From Winogradskyella sp. (GTDB lineage Bacteria > Bacteroidota > Bacteroidia > Flavobacteriales > Flavobacteriaceae): a stretch of 10,584 nt of DNA. The stretch covers positions 1 to 10,584 of the forward strand of contig JASBSE010000135.1 of NCBI GenBank assembly GCA_030149115.1, written 5' to 3'. Shown one piece after another: positions 1 through 6,262 of the stretch; the stretch's first letter is position 1; the number at the start of each line of letters is the position of its first letter. The notes beneath the pieces are model-generated. The model did no database searches. It was not told the origin of the DNA and saw only the letters and a list, made by a program, of their open reading frames with translations. A program made the translations under genes and the position numbers.

Positions 1-48
1 CCCGTCCTGGAGGATTAAGCAGGAGCTGGTTGTGTAGGACTTGCCCGG
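1..48 (-). ncRNA. ffs: Signal recognition particle RNA (small bacterial SRP RNA), 5' part only
   Basis: The minus strand carries GGGCAAGTCCTACACAACC, then an AGCTCCTGC segment and TCCTCCAGGACGGG, where the window ends. The CCAGG-AC-GGG run fits the 5' side of helix 8, which binds the SRP protein Ffh. In the family it is followed by a GGAA tetraloop and a GCAGC return strand, so the window edge probably cuts inside the tetraloop. The RNA would pair with Ffh to target nascent membrane proteins to the membrane. A consensus promoter immediately upstream places the 5' end near positions 46-48. The identification rests on recognising the motif; the 3' half needed to confirm the fold is outside the window. 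Confidence 0.75.
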
Positions 49-51
49 CTG

Positions 52-81
52 CAAAGATACAACCTTTTAATACTTTCGCAA
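52..81 (-). promoter_or_regulatory. Consensus Bacteroidota promoter for the SRP RNA
   Basis: On the minus strand TTG (81-79) is followed after 19 bases by TATCTTTG (59-52), an exact match to the TTG / TAnnTTTG promoter of the Bacteroidota primary sigma factor. Transcription would start around 46-48 and run out of the left edge. This is the best promoter in the window, which fits a highly expressed stable RNA. Confidence 0.8.
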
Positions 82-107
82 TGATTTTTAAACTGAATTT
101 TATTTAA

Positions 108-115
108 TACCTTTC
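108..115 (+). promoter_or_regulatory. Possible -7 element for the glutaminyl cyclotransferase gene
   Basis: TACCTTTC matches TAnnTTTG except for the last base and lies 20 bases before the ATG at 136. No TTG occurs at the expected -33 distance; there is only a run of T around 85-89. This is a weak candidate. Confidence 0.3.
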
Positions 116-135
116 CTGAAAATTCTAAGACATTC

Positions 136-1164
136 ATGCAATTTTACAAATACCTCATTATCTTGTGCTTAAGCCTAGTTTTAATTAACTGTGGAGAAAA
201 AAATACGGCTAATCAAACAGGTTTATCCATTGATTTAAATACAAAATCAATTTTATTAGGCGATACATTAAACCTTACTATTAGCAATCCTAAAAAGTTA
301 AATATTACTAATGTCAGTTACCAATTAGATGGTAAAGAAATTGCAAAAGATGCAGTATTAAAAGACTTAACCTTAGGCGAAAAATCTTTAGTTGCTACAA
401 TTAAATATGATGATAAAACCGAAACAGTTAGTAAAACCATTACTATTTACAACAATAGCATTCCATCTATTTATACTTACGAAATTGTAAACACTTACCC
501 ACACGATATCACTTCTTACACCCAAGGACTAGAATTCTATAATGGTGAATTGTATGAAAGTACTGGTCAGTACAAAGAATCTAAACTTAGAAAAGTAAAT
601 TTTGAAACTGGCGAAGTTTTGAAAAATGTAGACCTTGATGACAATTTTTTTGGTGAAGGCTTAACAATTTTAGATGAAAAAATATACCAACTTACATGGA
701 GAGCAAAACGTGGTTTTGTATATGACGTAAACACGTTTGAAAAATTAAAAACTTTCAATTACGGTACAAGCAAAGAAGGTTGGGGAATTTGCAACGATGG
801 CAAACAACTGTATAAATCTGATGGTACCGAAAAAATCTGGATTCTTAATCCTGATAATCTTTCTGAAGGTAGTCACATTGAAGTCTATACTGAAAAAGGA
901 AAAATCCCAGCATTAAATGAGTTGGAATGGATTGATGGTAAAATATTTGCCAACATTTATCAAAAAAATGGTGTGGTTATTATTAACCCTAAAACAGGAG
1001 GTGTAGAAGGTGTTATCAACTTTAAGCCTCTTAGAAAATTAGTAACACAGCACAACGAGTTAGATGTTTTAAATGGTATTGCCTATCATCCAGAGCGTAA
1101 AACTATTTTTGTAACAGGTAAAAACTGGGACAAACTTTTTGAAGTAAAAATTAAAAAGCAATAA
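136..1164 (+). CDS. Glutaminyl-peptide cyclotransferase, lipoprotein with N-terminal Ig-like domain
   Basis: The family converts N-terminal glutamine of peptides to pyroglutamate, releasing ammonia; this copy should act on the periplasmic or outer face of a membrane. Residues 1-19 form a lipoprotein signal ending in the lipobox LINC (Cys19). Residues about 28-105 are a beta-rich segment resembling a bacterial Ig-like domain (ILLGDTLNLTIS, SYQLDGKEI). Residues about 112-342 are a plant-type five-bladed propeller cyclotransferase: YTQGLEF (128-134), ELYESTGQY (138-146), FGEGLTIL (172-179), KEGWGICNDG (213-222), LNELEW (260-265), LNGIAYHPE (312-320) and FVTGKNWDKLFEV (325-337) are hallmark stretches. 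The length suits a propeller plus an added domain. The thioesterase gene follows after only 7 bases, so the two are probably cotranscribed. The physiological substrate in flavobacteria is unknown to me. Confidence 0.92.
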   Translation: MQFYKYLIILCLSLVLINCGEKNTANQTGLSIDLNTKSILLGDTLNLTISNPKKLNITNVSYQLDGKEIAKDAVLKDLTLGEKSLVATIKYDDKTETVSKTITIYNNSIPSIYTYEIVNTYPHDITSYTQGLEFYNGELYESTGQYKESKLRKVNFETGEVLKNVDLDDNFFGEGLTILDEKIYQLTWRAKRGFVYDVNTFEKLKTFNYGTSKEGWGICNDGKQLYKSDGTEKIWILNPDNLSEGSHIEVYTEKGKIPALNELEWIDGKIFANIYQKNGVVIINPKTGGVEGVINFKPLRKLVTQHNELDVLNGIAYHPERKTIFVTGKNWDKLFEVKIKKQ

Positions 1165-1171
1165 GCATACT

Positions 1172-1561
1172 TTGCAAACTTTTGAAAAAACCATCACTGT
1201 TTCTAAAGACGACTTAGACCAACTCAACCACGTTAACAACGTGCGTTATGTGCAATGGGTACAAGATATTGCGGAAGCACATTGGTTAAAAAATGCACCT
1301 AAAACTATTTTAGATAACTACTTCTGGGTAATGCTAAGTCATAATATCCAGTATAAAGGTGAAGCATTATTAGAAGATGAGTTAACTGTAAAAACCTTTG
1401 TTTCAAAATCAGAGGGCCTTACTTCTATTCGTCATGTAGAAATTACTAATAACACTAATGATAAGCTCATAGTTACATCTGAAACAAAGTGGTGTTTTAT
1501 GAATACGGCAACCAAAAAGCCTGCAAGAATCCCAGCAGAAGTAGCTAAACTATTTGATTAA
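1172..1561 (+). CDS. Acyl-CoA/acyl-ACP thioesterase, hotdog fold
   Basis: A single-domain hotdog thioesterase of 129 residues, a usual size, predicted to hydrolyse an acyl-CoA or acyl-ACP thioester in the cytoplasm. The diagnostic stretch is LDQLNHVNNVRYVQW (residues 15-29), with the Asp/Asn-His-Val-Asn-Asn pattern seen in 4-hydroxybenzoyl-CoA thioesterase and FatA-type acyl-ACP thioesterase relatives. Later strands include IQYKGEALLEDEL and SIRHVEI. The start is TTG at 1172: the only upstream in-frame codons, back to a stop at 1145-1147, contain no ATG or GTG, and the first residues after TTG (QTFEKTITVSKDDLD) already belong to the fold. The gene begins 7 bases after the cyclotransferase stop with no clear ribosome binding site, which suggests translational coupling. 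The natural substrate cannot be read from the sequence. Confidence 0.85.
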   Translation: MQTFEKTITVSKDDLDQLNHVNNVRYVQWVQDIAEAHWLKNAPKTILDNYFWVMLSHNIQYKGEALLEDELTVKTFVSKSEGLTSIRHVEITNNTNDKLIVTSETKWCFMNTATKKPARIPAEVAKLFD

Positions 1562-1643
1562 CATTTCTTTAGGTTAAAGTTTTTTTAATCTTAACTTCGG
1601 TTTAACTGATAAAGTGTTTCTTTAAAGCACTAATCAATCAATA

Positions 1644-2411
1644 ATGCGCTTTTCACTAATCTTTTTGTTCTTCTTGTCTTTCAATTTCAACCTACCTGCA
1701 CAAACCTTGTCTGGTAAAGTTTATGACACTAAAACGGTTGTAAAGGATATGAAAGTCATTAACAAAACACAGAACATCCTAACTATAACAAATAAAGACG
1801 GAGATTTTAGTATAGAAGCCAAAGTCAATGACACCATCTCGTTTCAATCCATTTTCTATCATCCTTTAGAAGTTGTACTAAAGCAATCGCATTTTGATGA
1901 TATTAATGTTTTTGAAGTTGAAGAAATTGTAAGCGAACTTGATGAAGTAGAAATTCAATCTGAACCAGAACAACCCGTTTTTGAAGAGGAAACTTACAAT
2001 CAAAACCTTCACAACCTTATCAAGGAAGATATAAAACGTAATCCAGGCTTATACCAATCGCCAAATGCACAATATGGTGTTGACTTTATTTATCTAATAG
2101 GTCAGGTTGTAAAACTCTTCAAAAAGAAAAATAAACATAAAGAACCTATTTACAAACCCATTTCATACGAGCAAATAGATTCTTTATTTTCAAAAAGTTC
2201 ATTTTTCAACAAAAGTTTGATGACCGAAAATCTCATGATACCCGAAGATAAAGCCAAACTCTTTTATGATTTTTGTTCTGCAAAAGGGATTAGTTCAGAA
2301 TTATTAAAGGAGGAAAACAAAATGATGCTGTTAGAAGAGTTGGTAACTAACAGCCAATTGTTCCTTATCCTGATTGAAGAATATGGTGAAGAAAAAGTAT
2401 CAAAAGACTAA
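1644..2411 (+). CDS. Exported protein with N-terminal carboxypeptidase-regulatory-like domain
   Basis: A 255-residue protein I recognise only in its N-terminal part. Residues 1-20 are a signal peptide ending LPAQ. Residues about 22-80 (LSGKVYDTKT, then ITNKDGDFSIEAKVNDTISFQSIFY) match the small beta-sandwich CarboxypepD_reg-like domain that in Bacteroidota begins many TonB-dependent receptors and other surface proteins; LDEVEI (99-104) is the usual strand closing this domain. There is no TonB plug or barrel after it. Residues 105-255 are charged and mostly helical (KLFKKKNKHKEP near 158-169, EELVTNSQLFLILIEEYGEE near 231-250) with no family I can name. It has 82 bases of upstream spacing and 82 downstream, so it may be transcribed alone. 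It is probably periplasmic; its function is unknown. Confidence 0.8.
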   Translation: MRFSLIFLFFLSFNFNLPAQTLSGKVYDTKTVVKDMKVINKTQNILTITNKDGDFSIEAKVNDTISFQSIFYHPLEVVLKQSHFDDINVFEVEEIVSELDEVEIQSEPEQPVFEEETYNQNLHNLIKEDIKRNPGLYQSPNAQYGVDFIYLIGQVVKLFKKKNKHKEPIYKPISYEQIDSLFSKSSFFNKSLMTENLMIPEDKAKLFYDFCSAKGISSELLKEENKMMLLEELVTNSQLFLILIEEYGEEKVSKD

Positions 2412-2447
2412 ATTACAATAGAGAATTCCTATAATTCATAATAAATC

Positions 2448-2470
2448 ATAACTTCAAAAGTTATATTTTT
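2448..2470 (+). terminator. Weak AT-rich hairpin, possible terminator
   Basis: ATAACTT (2448-2454) and AAGTTAT (2458-2464) form a 7-bp stem with a 3-base loop, followed by ATTTTT. The stem has one GC pair and the loop is tight, so termination would be inefficient. The same bases include TATATTTT, one mismatch from a -7 element, so this may instead be part of the promoter for the gene at 2494. Confidence 0.35.
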
Positions 2471-2493
2471 AAGCCAAATTATATTTATCTCTT

Positions 2494-4065
2494 ATGAAGC
2501 GATTGTTGTCCTTCCTTATTTGTTTTATTGTACTATTATTCTGGAGTTCTTGTCGTAAAGATTTCGAATTCTCTCCAAGCACAGGAAATCTGGGTTTTGC
2601 AAAAGATACCGTTTACTTAGACACTGTTTTTACAAACATCGGATCTAGCACATACAATCTTAAAGTATACAACAGAAGTGACGATGATATTGTAATACCA
2701 ACAATTCAATTAGAAAATGGCGTCAACTCATTCTACCGAATGAATGTAGATGGCACCACAGGATTAGAAGGCCCACAGGAAGGGAAGTTCTTTGAAAATG
2801 TAGAACTTTTAGCAAACGATAGTTTATTCATTTTTATTGAAACAACCATTGATATTTCAACGCTATCGACTTTAGAAAATCAATTTTTATACACAGATAA
2901 AATATTATTCGATTCTGGAAGTAATCAACAAGATGTTGACTTAGTAACTTTGGTAAAAGATGCTGTGTTTATCTATGCCAACAGGGATGAAGACACAGGT
3001 ATTGTGGAAACATTAACCTTTGACGTCGATGGAGATGGTACACCAGACGAAACCACATTACAAGGACGCTATTTAGAAAATGACGAACTCACTTTTACAA
3101 ACGAAAAACCTTATGTTATTTACGGCTATGCTGGTGTTGGCGCCGGACAAACCTTAACGATGGAGCCTGGTGCTCGTGTGCATTTTCATGCAGATTCTGG
3201 TATCATTGTTACTGAAGGGGGAACGTTAAATATCAATGGTGAACTCAGTACAGACCAAGAAGTTTTAGAAAATGAAGTTATCCTTGAAGGTGATCGTTTA
3301 GAACCACTTTTTGAAGATGTGCCAGGCCAATGGGGAACAATTTGGTTATTTAACGGCAGTGAAAACAATACAGTTAATTACGCTACCATCAAAAATGCAA
3401 CAATTGGCATTCTATCAGAGTTTGGGCAGACTGACACTAACGATAAACTAACAATTACCAATAGCCAAATTTATAATTCTAGCGCTTTTGGTTTGTTAGG
3501 ACGCGCAACGTCTATTACGGCTGAAAATGTAGTGATAAACAACTCTGGTCAATCGTCCTTTGCCGGCACTTTGGGTGGAAAATACAATTTTACACACTGC
3601 ACTATTGCCAATTACTGGAATAGCAGTTTTAGACAGTATCCATCACTTCTACTTAATGATTATACTGTAGATGAAAATAACACGATTTTCACTAATACTA
3701 CAGAAGCAGACTTTACCAATTGTATCATTTATGGTAATGACAATCCAGAATTACTTTTAGAAAATGAAGGAGCTGACTTTAACTTTAAATTTACCAATTG
3801 CCTCATAAGATTCAACAACTCTAATTTAGAAGGCGCAGGAAACTATATCTTTAGCGACACAATGCGCTACGATGGCATTATCTTAAATATAGATCCAGAT
3901 TTTGAAGATCCTTTTGAAAACTTAATGCGCATAGGTGAAGACTCTGGCGCAAATGGAGAGGCATTAGTATTAGATCCTGTAGGGAATGATTTATTAGGAA
4001 ATCAAAGAGGTTTAACCAACGGACTACCTGATATAGGTGCTTATGAAAGTGTGGTTTTTGAATAA
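2494..4065 (+). CDS. Right-handed parallel beta-helix lipoprotein with DIGAYE ending
   Basis: A 523-residue predicted surface lipoprotein. Residues 1-20 are a signal ending in the lipobox WSSC (Cys20). Residues about 30-155 are a beta-sandwich-like region (LGFAKDTVYLDTVFTNIGSS, then YNLKVYNRSDDDI), the kind that precedes helix domains in flavobacteria. DVDGDGTPDE (177-186) has the Asp spacing of a calcium-binding loop. From about residue 208 to 500 come irregular beta-helix coils: TLTMEPGARVHFHADSGIIV (220-239), GGTLNINGEL, VNYATIKNATIGI, ITNSQIYNSSAFGL, FTNCIIYGN, FTNCLIRFNN. LPDIGAYES (511-519) is the C-terminal signature of choice-of-anchor-Q/beta-helix proteins. Such folds often bind or cleave polysaccharide, but I see no catalytic motif that would support an enzyme call. 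The methyltransferase gene follows after 8 bases. Confidence 0.85.
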   Translation: MKRLLSFLICFIVLLFWSSCRKDFEFSPSTGNLGFAKDTVYLDTVFTNIGSSTYNLKVYNRSDDDIVIPTIQLENGVNSFYRMNVDGTTGLEGPQEGKFFENVELLANDSLFIFIETTIDISTLSTLENQFLYTDKILFDSGSNQQDVDLVTLVKDAVFIYANRDEDTGIVETLTFDVDGDGTPDETTLQGRYLENDELTFTNEKPYVIYGYAGVGAGQTLTMEPGARVHFHADSGIIVTEGGTLNINGELSTDQEVLENEVILEGDRLEPLFEDVPGQWGTIWLFNGSENNTVNYATIKNATIGILSEFGQTDTNDKLTITNSQIYNSSAFGLLGRATSITAENVVINNSGQSSFAGTLGGKYNFTHCTIANYWNSSFRQYPSLLLNDYTVDENNTIFTNTTEADFTNCIIYGNDNPELLLENEGADFNFKFTNCLIRFNNSNLEGAGNYIFSDTMRYDGIILNIDPDFEDPFENLMRIGEDSGANGEALVLDPVGNDLLGNQRGLTNGLPDIGAYESVVFE

Positions 4066-4073
4066 AATGATGA

Positions 4074-4820
4074 ATGAAAGATAATTTTTCTTCACAATCA
4101 GATAAATACGCAAAATTCAGACCTAAATATCCCTCTGCCTTTTTTGATTATTTAAATTCTCTTGTATCAAGTAAGCTATATGCATGGGATTGTGGAACTG
4201 GAAATGGTCAGATTGCTAAAGAACTGTCTAAAACCTTTACCCATATTTTCGCTACAGACATAAGTCGTTCTCAAATAGAAAATGCTGAAAGGAGTAATAA
4301 TATTACTTATTCTGTTCAACCTGCTGAAAAAACCAATTTCCAAAACCAACAATTCGATTTAATTATTGTTGCTCAAGCAATTCATTGGTTTAATTTTAAT
4401 GAGTTTTATAAAGAAACCTCCCGCACTGCAAAAGTAGATTCTATAATTTGTATTGTTGGTTATAGCCTTATTAAAATATCACAACAAATAGATAAAATAA
4501 TCTCCAGTTTTTATACAGATACAATTGGAGAATATTGGGATAAAGAACGAAAGTACATTGATGAAGAATACAAAACCATTCCCTTTCCTTTTGACGAAAT
4601 CAAAGCACCAAAATTTGAAAATACTCACCAATGGAATTTAGATCACCTCATTGGTTATTTAAATACTTGGTCAGCAGTAAAACATTATGTCAAAAAGAAT
4701 AAAAACAATCCTACACAACAACTAAAAATGGAATTACAAAAACATTGGGATAATAATGAACTAAAAGAAGTTAAATTCCCTATTCTTCTAAGAATTGGAA
4801 AAATAAAAACCTCTCAATAA
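4074..4820 (+). CDS. Class I SAM-dependent methyltransferase
   Basis: A cytoplasmic 248-residue methyltransferase of the Methyltransf_11 type. Motif I is WDCGTGNGQ (38-46), which binds the adenosylmethionine; the acidic end of strand 2 is ATDIS (60-64, Asp62), which should hold the ribose; FDLIIVAQAIHWF (94-106) is the strand-4 region with the HWF signature of the TMT1/CRG1-like group; the C terminus FPILLRIGK is typical of that group too. The N-terminal NFSSQSDKYAKFRPKYP also matches. The acceptor substrate is unknown; relatives include trans-aconitate and other small-molecule methyltransferases. The ATG at 4074 is the in-frame start. Two out-of-frame ATGs at 4067 and 4070 open a five-codon ORF (4067-4084) overlapping it, which could modulate initiation. 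The gene lies 8 bases after the beta-helix gene and probably shares its transcript, with no obvious functional link. Confidence 0.88.
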   Translation: MKDNFSSQSDKYAKFRPKYPSAFFDYLNSLVSSKLYAWDCGTGNGQIAKELSKTFTHIFATDISRSQIENAERSNNITYSVQPAEKTNFQNQQFDLIIVAQAIHWFNFNEFYKETSRTAKVDSIICIVGYSLIKISQQIDKIISSFYTDTIGEYWDKERKYIDEEYKTIPFPFDEIKAPKFENTHQWNLDHLIGYLNTWSAVKHYVKKNKNNPTQQLKMELQKHWDNNELKEVKFPILLRIGKIKTSQ

Positions 4821-4845
4821 ATGAAAGGCTTTTTATATGATTGTC

Positions 4846-4873
4846 ATTCTGAGCTTGTTTCAGAATCTTTTTT
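4846..4873 (+). terminator. Hairpin plus T-run, likely terminator and dispersed-repeat copy
   Basis: ATTCTGA (4846-4852) pairs with TCAGAAT (4860-4866) across a 7-base loop, followed by C and six T. It lies between the convergent methyltransferase and glyA genes and would end the plus-strand transcript. The wider sequence, GTCATTCTGAGCTTGTTTCAG, strongly resembles an imperfect palindrome scattered between genes in many Bacteroidota genomes (recalled, not checked). It lacks an A-run on the left, so it should work in one direction only. Confidence 0.6.
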
Positions 4874-4875
4874 AA

Positions 4876-6150
4876 TTAAGCATTAAACAAAGGTCTACCT
4901 CCCATCAATTCATTTACTTTTTCAGCAACACCTTCTAATACAGTTTCGTTTTCGTAATTGTTGATAACCTCATCAATTAAATCTACAACATAAGCCATAT
5001 CAGTTTCTTTTAAACCTCTGGTCGTAATCGCTGGTGTTCCAACTCTAATACCAGAAGTTACAAAAGGTGATTCTGTATCAAATGGCACCATGTTTTTGTT
5101 AACCGTAATATCTGCTTTTACTAAAGCGTTTTCAGCATCCTTACCTGTAATATTTTTGTTTCTAAGATCTATGAGCATCATATGGTTATCGGTTCCACCA
5201 GAAATTAAGTTATAATCTTTAGCTACAAAGGCTTGAGCCATAGCATCAGCATTCTTTTTAACTTGTAGCATATAATGTAAAAACTCGTCTGTAAGTGCTT
5301 CACCAAAAGCAATCGCCTTAGCAGCAATAATATGCTCTAATGGCCCACCTTGGTTTCCTGGAAAAACACCAGAATCTAACAAGCCAGACATCTTACGAAG
5401 CTTTCCATTTTTCAAAGTAATTCCAAATGGATTATCAATATTTTCTCCCATCATTATCATTCCACCTCTTGGTCCTCTTAATGTTTTATGTGTAGTCGTA
5501 GTTACAACATGACAATGCGGCATTGGATCATTCAAAATACCCTTAGCAATTAAGCCAGCAGGATGCGAAATATCTGCTAAAAGCACTGCACCAACACTGT
5601 CAGCAACCTCTCTAAACTTTGCAAAATCTATATCTCTAGAATATGCCGAAGCACCTGCTATAATAAGCTTTGGTTGCTCTTTTTGTGCTTGGTCAGCCAA
5701 CATATCATAATCTATATAACCTGTATCTTTCTTTACACCATAAAATGTAGGTCTGTATAATTTACCTGAAAAGTTAACAGGAGAACCATGCGTTAAATGA
5801 CCTCCATGAGATAAATCGAAACCTAAAATAGTGTCACCAGGATTTAAACACGCATGAAAAACAGCGGTGTTAGCTTGACTACCAGAATGAGGCTGAACGT
5901 TAGCATAAGCAGCACCAAATAACGTTTTGGCTCTATCTATTGCAATCTGCTCTACTTCATCTACAACTTCACAGCCACCATAATAACGCTTACCTGGATA
6001 ACCCTCAGCATACTTGTTAGTTAGTACAGAACCTGCAGCTTCCATAACTTGGTCGCTAACAAAATTTTCTGAGGCAATAAGTTCTATTCCTTCTGTTTGG
6101 CGTTCTTTTTCAGCCTGTATAAGTTCAAATATTTGTTCGTCGCGTTGCAT
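4876..6150 (-). CDS. glyA: Serine hydroxymethyltransferase
   Basis: A cytoplasmic pyridoxal-phosphate enzyme that interconverts serine plus tetrahydrofolate with glycine plus 5,10-methylene-tetrahydrofolate, the main source of one-carbon units. The 424-residue length is standard. Visible hallmarks: GIELIASENFVS (21-32), the substrate-contacting YAEGYPGKRYYGG (47-59), QPHSGSQAN (86-94), DLSHGGHLTHGS (112-123), LLADISHPAGL (190-200, with Asp193 binding the PLP ring nitrogen), and TTTTHKTLRGPRGG (217-230), where Lys222 forms the Schiff base with PLP. The C terminus keeps the usual GIRVGTPAITTRG. The ATG start at 6150 begins directly with the conserved RDEQIFELI. It has its own promoter in the gap shared with fahA and is probably monocistronic. 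Confidence 0.98.
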   Translation of the reverse strand: MQRDEQIFELIQAEKERQTEGIELIASENFVSDQVMEAAGSVLTNKYAEGYPGKRYYGGCEVVDEVEQIAIDRAKTLFGAAYANVQPHSGSQANTAVFHACLNPGDTILGFDLSHGGHLTHGSPVNFSGKLYRPTFYGVKKDTGYIDYDMLADQAQKEQPKLIIAGASAYSRDIDFAKFREVADSVGAVLLADISHPAGLIAKGILNDPMPHCHVVTTTTHKTLRGPRGGMIMMGENIDNPFGITLKNGKLRKMSGLLDSGVFPGNQGGPLEHIIAAKAIAFGEALTDEFLHYMLQVKKNADAMAQAFVAKDYNLISGGTDNHMMLIDLRNKNITGKDAENALVKADITVNKNMVPFDTESPFVTSGIRVGTPAITTRGLKETDMAYVVDLIDEVINNYENETVLEGVAEKVNELMGGRPLFNA

Positions 6151-6175
6151 AAATAAAGTCTTTGTTAAAACAAAA

Positions 6176-6208
6176 CAAAAATAAGCAATACATTAGTTTT
6201 AATATCAA
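6176..6208 (-). promoter_or_regulatory. glyA promoter
   Basis: On the minus strand, TTG (6208-6206) precedes TATTTTTG (6183-6176), an exact TAnnTTTG element, with a 22-base spacer. The predicted start near 6170 gives a leader of about 20 bases before the glyA ATG. No riboswitch could fit in so short a leader. Confidence 0.65.
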
Positions 6209-6224
6209 AAATTATGTAGGTTTG
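6193..6224 (+). promoter_or_regulatory. fahA promoter, overlapping the glyA promoter
   Basis: TAGGTTTG (6217-6224) is an exact TAnnTTTG element. The -33 box is degenerate: TTAG at 6193-6196, leaving 21 bases to the -7 element. The predicted start lies near 6230, about 32 bases before the fahA ATG. The two -33 regions fall within about 15 bases of each other, so the divergent promoters share upstream DNA. Confidence 0.55.
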
Positions 6225-6262
6225 AATAGAAAATAATGAACATTTAATCAACAAAATATATT

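Noticed and set aside
567..758. Minus-strand ORF inside the cyclotransferase gene
   Set aside because: It is antisense to strongly conserved propeller blades and its protein is Ser/Lys/Phe-rich with no motif.
1168..1174. TACTTTG as a -7 promoter element between the cyclotransferase and the thioesterase
   Set aside because: It is one base short of TAnnTTTG, contains the TTG start codon itself and would place transcription inside the coding region.
1558..1586. TTAAC/GTTAA stem followed by seven T after the thioesterase
   Set aside because: A stem of only five AT-rich pairs with a 10-base loop is too weak to call a terminator, although the T-run is suggestive.
1613..1631. Seven-pair hairpin (AGTGTTT/AAAGCACT region) in the leader of the gene at 1644
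   Set aside because: It includes a G-U pair, is AT-rich and has no T-run or neighbouring regulatory motif; such stems are common in AT-rich DNA.
3186..3368. Minus-strand ORF inside the beta-helix gene
   Set aside because: Antisense shadow of a convincing lipoprotein gene, low-complexity Ser/Pro composition and no start context.
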